A stretch of 64,000 nt of DNA, from contig NZ_QOIN01000046.1 of assembly GCF_003323715.1 (NCBI RefSeq), forward strand, positions 434,001 to 498,000, read 5' to 3'. Positions 43,322-51,914 of this stretch are shown here, piece after piece. Made by a program: the position numbers and the translations under genes. The DNA comes from Streptomyces diacarni (GTDB lineage: Bacteria; Actinomycetota; Actinomycetes; Streptomycetales; Streptomycetaceae). The notes under the pieces were generated by a model. It saw only the letters and a program-made list of their open reading frames with translations. It was not told the DNA's origin and ran no database searches. Each line of letters opens with the position of its first letter. Positions within the stretch are counted from its first letter, which is position 1.

Positions 43322-44386
43322 ATGCACAGCTGGGCACGGGGGACAGCGGGCCTCGCCTGCGCGGGCAGCCTCGTCCTCGCGGCGGCCGGGTGCGGCGGCT
43401 CGGACGGCGCGCAGGACGCGGCAGGCGGCGGCCACAAGGCCGCGGACGCCAAGGACCGGCCCGCGACAGGGGTCGTCACCCGCGCGCAGGCCGGCAAGAT
43501 CTTCGACCGCTACGAGCGCATCAACAACCGGGCCAACAAGCACTCGGACGCGAAAGTGATCTCCCAGGCCGAGGCCGGGCCCGTCTACCAGGAGAGCAAG
43601 GCCACCTTCCGGCTCCAGAAGAACTGGAAGAAGAAGCGGATCGAGGAGTACAAGGAGCCCTTCAACTACATCGACCGGAAGTTCTACATACCGCGCAAGG
43701 GCACCGCCGACTGGTTCGTGATGGTGGCCCACTCCAAGAGCCCCGGCCAGAAGAAGAACAAGTATCCCGGCATCTTCGTCATGCAGAAGAAGAGCCAGGG
43801 CTGGCGGCTCGTCGCCGCCAGCTACAGCGACACCACCAAGATCCCGCGCATCGCCAAGGACGAGGACGGCTTCGCGCAGCCCGTGACCGACCCGGACAAG
43901 AAGCGCGGCGCGCTCGCCCCGTCCGGCCTCTCCGACGCCCTGTTCGACCTCTACAGCGAGGAAGGATCGACCGAGTCCACCGGGTTCGCCTCCTCCAAGG
44001 CCACCCACTGGATCCGCAAGGTACCCAAGACCCAGAACAAGCTGCTCACCCCCTACGCCGAGGCCGTCTTCAGCCGCGGCGAGTCCGGCGACGAGCAACT
44101 GCACGCGCTGCGCACCAGCGACGGCGGCGCGCTCGCCCTCTTCAGCACCCAGGTGCGCGAACACGACCGGGGCACACAGGCGACCGCCACCATCCACCCC
44201 TCCGGCGAGATGAAGGTCTACGTCGGTGAGACGGGACGGCCCTCCTTCTTCGTCGACTGGCTGCACCAGTCCAGCGCCCACCTGCCGCCCCACGGCAAGG
44301 CCCGGCTGCTGTCCTCCGAATACATCATGACCGGCGCGGCGCCCGGCACCGACTCCGAGGGCCGCATGCCGGGCGTCACCAGCTGA
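43322..44386 (+). CDS. Hypothetical lipoprotein
   Basis: Predicted 354-residue exported lipoprotein: basic start, hydrophobic core and a Cys in AAAGCGG at about residue 24. The mature region begins with an Ala/Gly/Asp linker, followed by a soluble domain rich in Lys and aromatic residues (YERINNRANKHSD, NYIDRKFYIPRKGTADWFVM, PGIFVMQKKSQGWRLVAAS). The pattern of a strand ending in 'F-Y-I-P' and later 'W-R-L-V' resembles nuclear-transport-factor-2-like folds, but I do not recognise the family. It has its own AAGGGG ribosome site and ends before a terminator hairpin. Envelope location is well supported; no function is proposed. Confidence 0.85.
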   Translation: MHSWARGTAGLACAGSLVLAAAGCGGSDGAQDAAGGGHKAADAKDRPATGVVTRAQAGKIFDRYERINNRANKHSDAKVISQAEAGPVYQESKATFRLQKNWKKKRIEEYKEPFNYIDRKFYIPRKGTADWFVMVAHSKSPGQKKNKYPGIFVMQKKSQGWRLVAASYSDTTKIPRIAKDEDGFAQPVTDPDKKRGALAPSGLSDALFDLYSEEGSTESTGFASSKATHWIRKVPKTQNKLLTPYAEAVFSRGESGDEQLHALRTSDGGALALFSTQVREHDRGTQATATIHPSGEMKVYVGETGRPSFFVDWLHQSSAHLPPHGKARLLSSEYIMTGAAPGTDSEGRMPGVTS

Positions 44387-44397
44387 GACGCCGCTTC

Positions 44398-44434
44398 GGT
44401 GGTGTCCGCGGTCCGCCAGGGCACGGACACCACC
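44398..44434. terminator. Bidirectional hairpin terminator
   Basis: A perfect 11-bp stem, GGTGGTGTCCG (44398-44408) with its complement (44424-44434), closes a 15-base loop between the convergent lipoprotein and tex genes. Confidence 0.75.
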
Positions 44435-44449
44435 ACGCGGCGCGGAACC

Positions 44450-46888
44450 TCAGGCCAGGCCGGCCCGGCGCAGAGCCTCCGCCATCTCGCTGTTCGCCGG
44501 CGCGGACGCGGCGGACCCGCGACGCTTGCCGCCGCCACCGCCCTTGCCGCCCGCGCTACCGCTGCTCTTGCCGCCTGCACCGCCGCTGCCCTTGCCGCCG
44601 CCGCTCTTGCCGCCCTCGCGGGGCGAACCCTGGCGCTGGCGCGGGGCGCCGCCCCGCTGCTGCTGCCGGTCCCGGGAGCCGCCGCGGCGGCCCTCGCCGC
44701 CCTGCGCGCCCGGCTCGTCGTCGAGACGCAGCGTCAGCGAGATCCGCTTGCGGGCCTCGTCCACGTCCAGCACGCGGACCTTGACGATGTCACCCGGCTT
44801 GACGACGTCGCGCGGGTCCTTCACGAACGTCCTTGACATGGCCGAGACGTGGACGAGGCCGTCCTGGTGGACGCCGACGTCGACGAAGGCGCCGAACGCC
44901 GCGACGTTCGTCACCACGCCCTCCAGCACCATGCCGGAAGCCAGGTCGCCCAGCTTCTCGACACCCTCCTTGAAGCTCGCCGTACGGAAGGCGGGGCGCG
45001 GGTCGCGGCCCGGCTTCTCCAGCTCGCCCAGGATGTCGGTGACCGTCGGCAGACCGAACGAACCGTCCACGAACTGCTGCGGATCCAGCGCCCGCAGCAC
45101 CTTCGTGTTGCCGATCAGCGACGGCACGTCGGTACCCGAGGTGGCGACGATCCCGCGCACCACCGGATACGCCTCCGGGTGCACCGCCGAGGCGTCCAGC
45201 GGGTCCTCGCCGCCGCGGATGCGCAGGAAGCCCGCGCACTGCTCGAACGCCTTGGGCCCGAGCCGCGAGACGTCCTTGAGGGCCGTACGGCTGGTGAACG
45301 GCCCGTTGGCGTCCCGGTGGGCGACGATGTTCTCCGCGAGGCCCGAGCCGATGCCCGAGACCCGGGAGAGCAGCGGCGCCGAGGCGGTGTTGACGTCCAC
45401 ACCGACGCCGTTCACACAGTCCTCCACCACCGCGTCCAGCGAGCGCGACAGCTTCACCTCGGACAGGTCGTGCTGGTACTGGCCGACGCCGATGGACTTC
45501 GGGTCGATCTTCACCAGCTCGGCCAGCGGGTCCTGGAGGCGGCGCGCGATGGAGACGGCGCCGCGCAGGGACACATCCAGGTCGGGCAGCTCCTGGGAGG
45601 CGTAGGCGGACGCGGAGTAGACCGAGGCGCCCGCCTCGGAGACCGTCACCTTCGTCAGCTTCAGCTCGGGCTTGGCGGCGAGGAGTTCACCGGCGAGCTT
45701 GTCCGTCTCCCGGGAGGCCGTGCCGTTGCCGATGGCGACCAGCTCGACCTCGTACGTCTCGGCGAGCGCCGCGAGCCTGGCCAGCGACTCGTCCCACTGC
45801 TTCTGCGGCGCGTGCGGATAGACCGTGTCGGTGGCGGCGACCTTGCCCGTCGCGTCGATCACGGCCACCTTCACGCCCGTGCGCAGCCCCGGGTCGAGGC
45901 CGAGGGTGGCACGGGTGCCGGCGGGCGCGGCGAGCAGCAGGTCACGCAGGTTGGTGGCGAAGACCCGCACCGCCTCGTCCTCGGCGACCGTCCGCAGCCG
46001 GGTGCGCACGTCGATGCCCAGGTGCACCAGCACGCGCGTACGCCACGCCCAGCGCACCGTCTCGGCCAGCCACGCGTCGGCCGGGCGCCCCTCGTCGCGC
46101 ACGCCGAAACGCTGCGCGATGGAGCGCTCGTAGGACGTGGGGCCCTCGCTCTCCTCGCCCGCCGGCTCCGGGGCGAGGGTCAGGTCGAGGACCTCCTCCT
46201 TCTCGCCGCGCAGCATGGCCAGGATCCGGTGCGAGGGCAGCTCGGTGAAGGCCTCGGAGAAGTCGAAGTAGTCGGCGAACTTCGCGCCCTGCGCCTCCTT
46301 GCCCTCGCGCACCGTGGCGGCCAGCCGGCCCCGCTCCCACATGCGCTCGCGCAGCTCGCCGATCAGGTCGGCGTCCTCGCCGAAGCGTTCGGTGAGGACG
46401 GCACGGGCGCCCTCCAGCGCGGCGGCCGCGTCCGCGACGCCCTTGTCGGCGTCGACGAAGGCGACGGCGGCCGCGGCCGGTTCCACCGTCGGATCCGCCA
46501 GCAGCCCCTCGGCCAGCGGCTCGAGACCGGCCTCGCGGGCGATCTGCGCCTTGGTGCGCCGCTTGGGCTTGAACGGCAGGTAGATGTCCTCGAGCCGGGC
46601 CTTGGACTCGGCGGCACGGATGCGCGCCTCCAGCTCCTCGGTGAGCTTGTCCTGCGAGCGCACGGACTCCAGGATCGCCTCGCGCCGCTCCTCCAGCTCC
46701 CGCAGATAGCGCAGCCGCTCCTCCAGTGAGCGCAGCTGCGCGTCGTCGAGCATCTCGGTCGCTTCCTTGCGGTAGCGCGCGATGAAGGGCACGGTCGACC
46801 CGCCGTCGAGCAGCTCGACAGCGGCACGGACCTGCCGCTCGCGTACGCCGAGCTCCTCGGCGATCCTGCCTTCGATGGTCGTCGTCAC
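44450..46888 (-). CDS. tex: Tex-family RNA-binding transcriptional accessory protein
   Basis: Predicted 812-residue cytoplasmic protein. The N-terminal helical part has TVPFIARYRKEATEMLDDAQLR and LEDIYLPFKPKRRTKAQIARE. The YqgF/RNase-H-like domain has LGLDPGLRTGVKVAVIDATGK and VELVAIGNGTASRETDKLA. The helix-hairpin-helix region contains NTASAPLLSRVSGIGSGLAENIV. The S1 RNA-binding domain (about 645-720) has LEGVVTNVAAFGAFVDVGVHQDGLVHVS in order. A 90-residue Gly/Lys/Arg-rich tail follows. Tex is conserved and binds nucleic acids, with roles in transcription and RNA turnover. The tail is longer than in E. coli-type members. It converges with the lipoprotein gene. Confidence 0.95.
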   Translation of the reverse strand: MTTTIEGRIAEELGVRERQVRAAVELLDGGSTVPFIARYRKEATEMLDDAQLRSLEERLRYLRELEERREAILESVRSQDKLTEELEARIRAAESKARLEDIYLPFKPKRRTKAQIAREAGLEPLAEGLLADPTVEPAAAAVAFVDADKGVADAAAALEGARAVLTERFGEDADLIGELRERMWERGRLAATVREGKEAQGAKFADYFDFSEAFTELPSHRILAMLRGEKEEVLDLTLAPEPAGEESEGPTSYERSIAQRFGVRDEGRPADAWLAETVRWAWRTRVLVHLGIDVRTRLRTVAEDEAVRVFATNLRDLLLAAPAGTRATLGLDPGLRTGVKVAVIDATGKVAATDTVYPHAPQKQWDESLARLAALAETYEVELVAIGNGTASRETDKLAGELLAAKPELKLTKVTVSEAGASVYSASAYASQELPDLDVSLRGAVSIARRLQDPLAELVKIDPKSIGVGQYQHDLSEVKLSRSLDAVVEDCVNGVGVDVNTASAPLLSRVSGIGSGLAENIVAHRDANGPFTSRTALKDVSRLGPKAFEQCAGFLRIRGGEDPLDASAVHPEAYPVVRGIVATSGTDVPSLIGNTKVLRALDPQQFVDGSFGLPTVTDILGELEKPGRDPRPAFRTASFKEGVEKLGDLASGMVLEGVVTNVAAFGAFVDVGVHQDGLVHVSAMSRTFVKDPRDVVKPGDIVKVRVLDVDEARKRISLTLRLDDEPGAQGGEGRRGGSRDRQQQRGGAPRQRQGSPREGGKSGGGKGSGGAGGKSSGSAGGKGGGGGKRRGSAASAPANSEMAEALRRAGLA

Positions 46889-47039
46889 GATGGTTGGTTC
46901 CGCCTTCTCGGTGCTGTGGTCCCCCGGTAGGCATGCATTGTGGCAGGCCGGTCCGACACCCGGGCGCAGGCGGGCGCGGTCGGAGCCGTCCCGTGCGGGC
47001 GCGAGACGGCCCGTACGCGGCCCCCGGCAGGCTGTGTGC

Positions 47040-47912
47040 TCAGTCCTTGCCGAACGCGTCGGCGGGGAAGGCGCCTGCCTCGGCCGCGGTGCGCGCGAAG
47101 CCCGACGCCAGCTCGGTCAGCCGGGCCACGTCCGCGGCGCCCAGCAGCTCGTAGGGGCGCCGGTCGAGCCGGTCGGTCTCCTCCTCCAGGTGCTTGCGCA
47201 GCGCGGTGCCCGCTTCGGTCAGCTCCCCGTCGCCGCCCAGCAGCCCGCGCTCGGTCAGCCTGCGCTGGGCGGCCGCCCAGTCCTGCGCGTTGTAACCGCG
47301 GGTGCTCATGGCCCACTTGGGGCTCATGCCGCGCCCGCTGGCGGTGTGGCTGACCACGGCCTCCAACGCGTCGAGCTCGGCGTGCTGGAGCGCGGCGATG
47401 TGGCCGTCCCCGCGGTGCTCGCGCAGCAGCGTCGCGGCGTGCCACAGCGCCAGGTGCGGGGCCGTCTCGAGCGGTGGGGTGGGCAGGTCGGCGTTGGCGG
47501 AGTGGAGCGGGCGCCCCGAGCGGGTGCAGCCCTCGGTGGCGCGCAGGGCCAGCCGGGCGGCCTCGGCCATGTGGGGGGAGGCGACGGTCTCCTCGCCCAG
47601 CAGGTGCCGCAGCGTCGCGTCGACGGCCCGCAGCCGTGCCGCCAGCACGGTCTCGGGGGAGGCCGCGTCCCACACCTCGGGGACGAAGCGGGCGACGAGG
47701 GAGTGGCTGTAGTTGTAGAACGTGGCCGTCACCGTGCCGGCGCCCACGGCACCCAGCGGCGCGGAGCGCGTGGCCAGGTTGATGGCGTGCGGGTCGTCGA
47801 TGCCGTAGGGCGCCAGTTCCCTGCCCAACGCGGGTGAGAAGTACAGCGCGGAGTGCAGGACGTTGAGGGCGTTGTGACAGCGCCGCCCGGCGCGTTCGGG
47901 AAGTGACGTCAT
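47040..47912 (-). CDS. SCO6745-family protein (MarR-like helix-turn-helix fold)
   Basis: Predicted 290-residue cytoplasmic protein. The N-terminal half is helical (RRCHNALNVLHSALYFSPAL, NLATRSAPLGAVGAGTVTATFYNYS, SLVARFVPEVWD), and the second half has a winged-helix-like segment: LDALEAVVSHTASGRGMSPKW, RGYNAQDWAAAQRRLTERGLL and GELTEAGTALRKHLEEETD. This is the layout of the SCO6745 family, common in actinomycetes and of unknown function. It is alone on its strand, with 150 bases to tex. Its presence here supports the synteny noted in the summary. A regulatory role is possible but unproven. Confidence 0.8.
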   Translation of the reverse strand: MTSLPERAGRRCHNALNVLHSALYFSPALGRELAPYGIDDPHAINLATRSAPLGAVGAGTVTATFYNYSHSLVARFVPEVWDAASPETVLAARLRAVDATLRHLLGEETVASPHMAEAARLALRATEGCTRSGRPLHSANADLPTPPLETAPHLALWHAATLLREHRGDGHIAALQHAELDALEAVVSHTASGRGMSPKWAMSTRGYNAQDWAAAQRRLTERGLLGGDGELTEAGTALRKHLEEETDRLDRRPYELLGAADVARLTELASGFARTAAEAGAFPADAFGKD

Positions 47913-47988
47913 GCCCGTACGCTACCGGGCGGTACGGTCGACCAGAAGGGCAGGGGAACCGGCTGTTCCGCTCCGCCGGGCCCTCCTG

Positions 47989-48824
47989 TCACCGCCGCCA
48001 CCCGAAGCGTGCCTCCCTGCGCTCCAGGAAGGCCGCCACCCCCTCGGCGGCCTCGTCGCCGCCCGCCGCCTCACGCCGCCAGTGCGCGACGCGGTCGGGC
48101 CCCGTGCGGCCGTCGGCGAACTCCTTGGCCGCGGCCTGGGTCAGCGCGGAGCGCTCCGTGAGCGTGTGCGCGAAGCTGGTGACGCGTGCGTCCAGCGCGT
48201 CGGCCGGGTGCACCTCGTCGACCAGCCCGGTGCGCAGCGCGCGTGCGGCGTCGATCAGTTCCCCGGAGAAGAGCAGGAACTTGGCGGTCGCCGGCCCGGT
48301 CAGGCGTACTGGGGGTACCTCCCAGCCGGAGGCTGGGGGAGCTCGGTGGAGGAGGCCGGGTAGACGAGGCCCAGTCTGGCCGGGGTGATGCCGAAGAGCG
48401 CGTCGTGAGAGGCGAAGCGCAGGTCGCAGGCGGCGGCGAGCTGGCAGCCGCCGCCCACGCAGTGCCCGCGTACGGCCGCGAGCGACGGCTTGGGGAAGGC
48501 CGCCAGCGCCTCCTCGGCCGCCACGGCGAGCGTCTGCTGCTCCCGGGCCGCGCCGCCTGCGGCGTGGCCGTCTGCCGCGTCGCCGTGTGCCGCGTGGCCG
48601 GGCGCGGCGTCGCGCAGTGCGCCGATGTCCGCGCCCGCGCAGAAGGTGCCCTCCGCGCCGGTCAGCACCAGCACCCGTACCCGGGGCTCGGCGGCCAGTT
48701 CCGCCAGCAGCGCGGGGAGCCGGCGCCACATGCCGGGGGTCATCGCGTTGCGCTTGGCCGGATGGCGGACGGTGACGGTGGCGACGCCCGCGTCGTCGCA
48801 CGCCGTGAGCAGGGTGGGCTCCAT
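47989..48824 (-). pseudogene. Enoyl-CoA hydratase/isomerase, reading frame broken by a palindromic repeat
   Basis: The crotonase family is clear, but in two frames. The first part (48824 down to about 48345) has MEPTLLTACDDAGVATVTV, KRNAMTPGMW, the oxyanion stretch TFCAGADIGALR, VRGHCVGGGCQLAAACDLRF and FGITPARLGLVYPASST. The second part (from about 48306 to 47989), in another frame, has RLTGPATAKFLLFSGELIDA, then RALRTGLVDEVHPADAL and the usual C-terminal KEFADGRTG. Between them lie 38 bases of a repeat (48307-48344) that is not part of the family and shifts the frame by two. Unless the sequence is in error the product is truncated after about 160 residues, lacking the second half of the active site. 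Thus likely a recent pseudogene. Confidence 0.85.
48307..48344. repeat. REP-like palindromic element inserted in the enoyl-CoA hydratase gene
   Basis: The core (48310-48342) has a stem CCCAGCC-GGA-GGCTGGG flanked by TGGGGGTACCT and GGGAGC. It matches the element at 49793-49825 at 30 of 33 positions. I recall such elements as common in Streptomyces intergenic DNA. Confidence 0.85.
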
Positions 48825-49031
48825 GGCGCGTGATCGTATCCGGAGCCCACCAGGTTTCTGTCAGCTAGGCGACCGGTGCGTAAGTCTTCTGTCAAATGCC
48901 ATCGATAAGTGCCCAGTTGCGGTCAGCCGCACAGACCGGCCCCGCGCGGTACGACCATTCAGTGCAAGTGCATCTGCAAGTACAGGCCAGATGTGTGGCC
49001 ACGAGTCCGACCGAGAGAGCGGGGTACTCAG

Positions 49032-49703
49032 ATGGAGAGCCGCGGTGCACAGCGTTCCGCCGTCATCGACGAGGCCCCCGCGGCCACCGGGAGAACACCG
49101 TCCCCGGCCGCGGGGAGCGCCGGGGAGGCGGAAGCCGCGGGCACGGCGAACCGGGCGGCGAGGGCAGCGCCGCCGCGGGAGCGCGGCGAGCGGTCCGTGC
49201 ACCGCACCGTCGGCTGCGCGCACGACGGCGGGCCCGAGTACGCACGCACCCGCACGCCTGCGCCCGCCCAGGAGGGCGCCTGGCAGGAGGGCAGCTGGCG
49301 GTTCGCCGCGCCCGCCACCGACGCCTCGGTACCCCGGCTCCGCCACGCCGTGCGCGACCTGCTGGCGCGACAGCCCACACACGTGCCGGACGAGACGCTC
49401 CAGGGCGTGCTGCTGATCCTCTCGGAGCTGGTCACCAACGCGGTACGGCACGCCGCGCTGCTCTCGCCGACGATCGGGGTCGAGATCGCGCTGGGCGGCG
49501 GCTTGCTGCGGGTGGCCGTCGAGGACGGCCACCCCTACCGGCCCAAGGCGCTGGCCGCCGAGCCGGCCGGGGACCACACGGGCGGCCGCGGGCTGCTGCT
49601 GGTCAAGGCGCTCACCGCGGAGGCGGGCGGCGTCTGCGACGTGGAGCAGACCGGTGCGGGCGGCAAGGTCATCTGGGCGGCACTGCCGTTGGCTGCCGCG
49701 TAG
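49032..49703 (+). CDS. ATP-binding regulatory protein (RsbW/SpoIIAB-like HATPase)
   Basis: Predicted 223-residue cytoplasmic protein. The first 90 residues are a disordered Ala/Arg/Pro-rich extension. Residues about 95-220 are a GHKL ATPase domain of the anti-sigma type: PRLRHAVRDLLARQ, the N-box LLILSELVTNAVRHAA, the G1 motif VAVEDGHPYRP, and GGRGLLLVKALTAEAG. Streptomyces has many of these, which bind ATP and regulate sigma or anti-sigma-antagonist partners. Kinase activity is uncertain because no dedicated substrate is adjacent. The ATG at 49032 is preferred: upstream codons are poor in coding bias. The 200-base leader holds two copies of TGCAAGT 12 bases apart. Confidence 0.88.
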   Translation: MESRGAQRSAVIDEAPAATGRTPSPAAGSAGEAEAAGTANRAARAAPPRERGERSVHRTVGCAHDGGPEYARTRTPAPAQEGAWQEGSWRFAAPATDASVPRLRHAVRDLLARQPTHVPDETLQGVLLILSELVTNAVRHAALLSPTIGVEIALGGGLLRVAVEDGHPYRPKALAAEPAGDHTGGRGLLLVKALTAEAGGVCDVEQTGAGGKVIWAALPLAAA

Positions 49704-49792
49704 GGCCTTTCCTGCGGCTCTTGACCTTGCCCTTGTTCGAGCCGGGGGTGCCACTGTCCGCGGTGTGCGGTCTGCGGGTGGGTTGTGCTTTG

Positions 49793-49825
49793 TGGGGGCA
49801 CCTCCCGGCCGAAGGCTGGGGGAGC
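49793..49825. repeat. REP-like palindromic element, intergenic copy
   Basis: Near-identical in core to the element in the enoyl-CoA hydratase gene. Here it lies between the convergent ATPase and idi genes, directly followed by a second hairpin at 49834-49850, so it may also stop transcription. Confidence 0.8.
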
Positions 49826-49833
49826 AGTTCCCC

Positions 49834-49850
49834 GCGCCCCTCCGGGGCGC
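49834..49850. terminator. Hairpin terminator between convergent genes
   Basis: GCGCCCC-TCC-GGGGCGC is a perfect 7-bp stem with a three-base loop, after the sequence CAGTTCCCC. It lies 130 bases past the ATPase gene and 37 bases beyond the end of idi. Confidence 0.65.
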
Positions 49851-49887
49851 CCTCCCACATTCCTGCGTCGGGGCCCTTCCCCTCAGC

Positions 49888-50448
49888 TCACCAGTCGCCG
49901 GCGCCGGCTGTCACCTCGCGGGCCGTGGGGCGTGCGGCGTCCAGCACGGTCATGAACCAGGTCGAGAAGGTGTCCGTCGCGTGCCGCTTCTCCAGTTCCC
50001 CCGCCGTCACGAACGCGACCTCGGCGATCTCCTCGGGATCCGGGCGCAGTTCCTCGCGCAGCAGCCCCACGAACAGGTGGTTGTACTCCTGCTCCACCAG
50101 GCCCGAGGCCGGGTCGGGGTGGTTGTAGCGGACGGTGCCCGCCTCCCGGAGCAGCGCGGGCGCGACGCCCAGTTCCTCGCCGACGCGCCGGGTGGCGGCG
50201 GCGAACGGCGCCTCGCCGGGGTACGGATGCCCGCAGCAGGTGTTCGACCACACGCCCGGTGAGTGGTACTTGCCCAGCGCGCGGCGCTGGAGCAGCAGCC
50301 TTCCCTCGTCGTCGAAGAGGAAGACGGAGAAGGCGCGGTGCAGGCGGCCGGGCGCCACATGGGCGGAGAGCTTCTCCGCGGTGCCGATCGTCGTCCCGTC
50401 CTCGTCGACCAGTTCGAGCATGATCGGGGCCGCTGAGCTGTTCGCCAT
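49888..50448 (-). CDS. idi: Isopentenyl-diphosphate delta-isomerase, type I
   Basis: Predicted 186-residue Nudix-type enzyme converting isopentenyl diphosphate to dimethylallyl diphosphate. Motifs: LHRAFSVFLFDDEGRLLLQRRA near residue 35; the catalytic Cys in VWSNTCCGHPYPGE; AATRRVGEELGVAPALL, the Nudix-like helix; and EYNHLFVGLL with the catalytic Glu and Tyr. Metal ligands His (in GRLHRAF) and Glu fit. The ATG at 50448 is preferred over one six bases upstream, because AGAAGG is then at proper spacing. It supplies the isoprenoid pathway that starts at hpnC/hpnD further along. Confidence 0.95.
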   Translation of the reverse strand: MANSSAAPIMLELVDEDGTTIGTAEKLSAHVAPGRLHRAFSVFLFDDEGRLLLQRRALGKYHSPGVWSNTCCGHPYPGEAPFAAATRRVGEELGVAPALLREAGTVRYNHPDPASGLVEQEYNHLFVGLLREELRPDPEEIAEVAFVTAGELEKRHATDTFSTWFMTVLDAARPTAREVTAGAGDW

Positions 50449-50676
50449 GGTCATCCTTCTCGTGGGCCGGTGGGCAGCGCGACCCAGTGTGCCGTAGGTT
50501 GCGCCGCAACTGTGCATTCTGCGCGAATTTGTCGCTTTCGCGCACGATCGTGCCGCTGTCCGATCGCGCGAGCCCCCTTTGTGTCCGCCGCGTCGCCGTG
50601 CGTGCCGTTCAGGCCCACACATGGATTCAGCGACCCGGTGCGGTGCGGCGGTACGGCCCAGACCGCACGAGACGGC

Positions 50677-51678
50677 TCAGCCGGCCGCGGTGCGCGCCTC
50701 GGGGTGCCGCAGCAGCCAGCCCTCCCACGCCGTGGCGACCATCTCGCGCACCCCGAACCGCGGCTGCCAGCCCAGCTCCTCGCGGATGCGCCGCGCCGAG
50801 GCGACCACCCGCGCCGGGTCGCCCGGGCGCCGCGGCCCCACCTCGGGCGCGGGCTCGTGCCGCCCTGTGACCTCGGCCACCAGCTCGGCCATCTCCCGCA
50901 CGGAGACGCCCTCGCCCGTGCCCACGTCGAGCGTCAGGTCGCGGCCGTCCGCGGCGCCGCCGCCCGCGGCCATCGCGCGCGCGGCGGCGGCGTGCGCGTC
51001 GGCCAGGTCCTGGACGTGGATGTAGTCGCGGACACACGTGCCGTCCTCGGTCGGGTAGTCGTCCCCGAAGATCCTGGGCGCCTCGCCGCGCGTGAGGGCG
51101 TCGAAGAACATCGGCACGATGTTGAAGACCCCCACGTCGGCCAGCTCGGGGGCGGCGGCGCCTGCGACGTTGAAGTAGCGCAGGCAGGCGGTGTCGATCC
51201 CGTGGGCGCGGCCCGCGGCGCGCACGAGCCACTCCCCGGCCAGCTTCGTCTCGCCGTAGGGATTCATCGGCACCGTCGGGGTCCGCTCGGTGACCGCGTC
51301 CACGTCGGGCATCCCGTAGACGGCGGCGGAGGAGGAGAAGACGAACCGGCGCACGCCCGCGTCCACCACGGCACGCAGCAGGCACGCCAGGCCGTGCACG
51401 TTCTCCTCGTAGTAGCGCAGCGGCTGCTCGACCGACTCGCCCACCTGTTTCCTGGCCGCGAGATGGATCACACCCGTCACCCGGTGCTCGGCGAGCGTGC
51501 GGGACAGCAGCGCCGTGTCCGACACCGGGCCGCGCACCAGTGGCACCTCGGCGGGCAGCCGCTCGGACAGGCCCGTGGAGAGGTCGTCCAGCGCCACGAC
51601 CCCCTCGCCCGAGGCGGTCATGGCCCGCGCGACGTGCGCGCCGATGTACCCGGCGCCACCTGTGATCAACCACGTCAT
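50677..51678 (-). CDS. galE: UDP-glucose 4-epimerase
   Basis: Predicted 333-residue short-chain dehydrogenase/epimerase. The NAD-binding start is WLITGGAGYIGAHVARAM; then ALDDLSTGL, VIHLAARKQVGESVEQPLRYYEEN, the catalytic Ser in FSSSAAVYG, and the Tyr-Lys pair in NPYGETKLAGEWL. Sugar-binding LRYFNVAGA and IFGDDYPTEDGTCVRDYIHV, an unmistakable GalE signature, follow. It interconverts UDP-glucose and UDP-galactose. It diverges from the DUF5941 gene, whose cluster may use UDP-galactose. The length is normal. Confidence 0.95.
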   Translation of the reverse strand: MTWLITGGAGYIGAHVARAMTASGEGVVALDDLSTGLSERLPAEVPLVRGPVSDTALLSRTLAEHRVTGVIHLAARKQVGESVEQPLRYYEENVHGLACLLRAVVDAGVRRFVFSSSAAVYGMPDVDAVTERTPTVPMNPYGETKLAGEWLVRAAGRAHGIDTACLRYFNVAGAAAPELADVGVFNIVPMFFDALTRGEAPRIFGDDYPTEDGTCVRDYIHVQDLADAHAAAARAMAAGGGAADGRDLTLDVGTGEGVSVREMAELVAEVTGRHEPAPEVGPRRPGDPARVVASARRIREELGWQPRFGVREMVATAWEGWLLRHPEARTAAG

Positions 51679-51914
51679 GTCCCGCACCCTATCGGCCCCG
51701 GTTGTGAGCCGAGCCGGTGATCGACCATGCTGGTGCGCGCAGGTGCGCCACCGGCAACAGCGGGCCGATGAACGCTCGGTGAAGGCTCGTTCCGACGATC
51801 GGATACTCTCTGCCGACGTGCTGCCGGCCCCGGAGGGCGACGGCGCATGCTGCCCGCTGCCTTCGTTGTCCCCTTCTCGCGCGGGCATGCCAGCTTCCAA
51901 GGAGTGAGTTCGTT

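Noticed and set aside
49735..49745. TTCGAGCC-like T-loop suggesting a tRNA
   Set aside because: There is no acceptor or anticodon stem around it. No tRNA or rRNA was found anywhere in the window.
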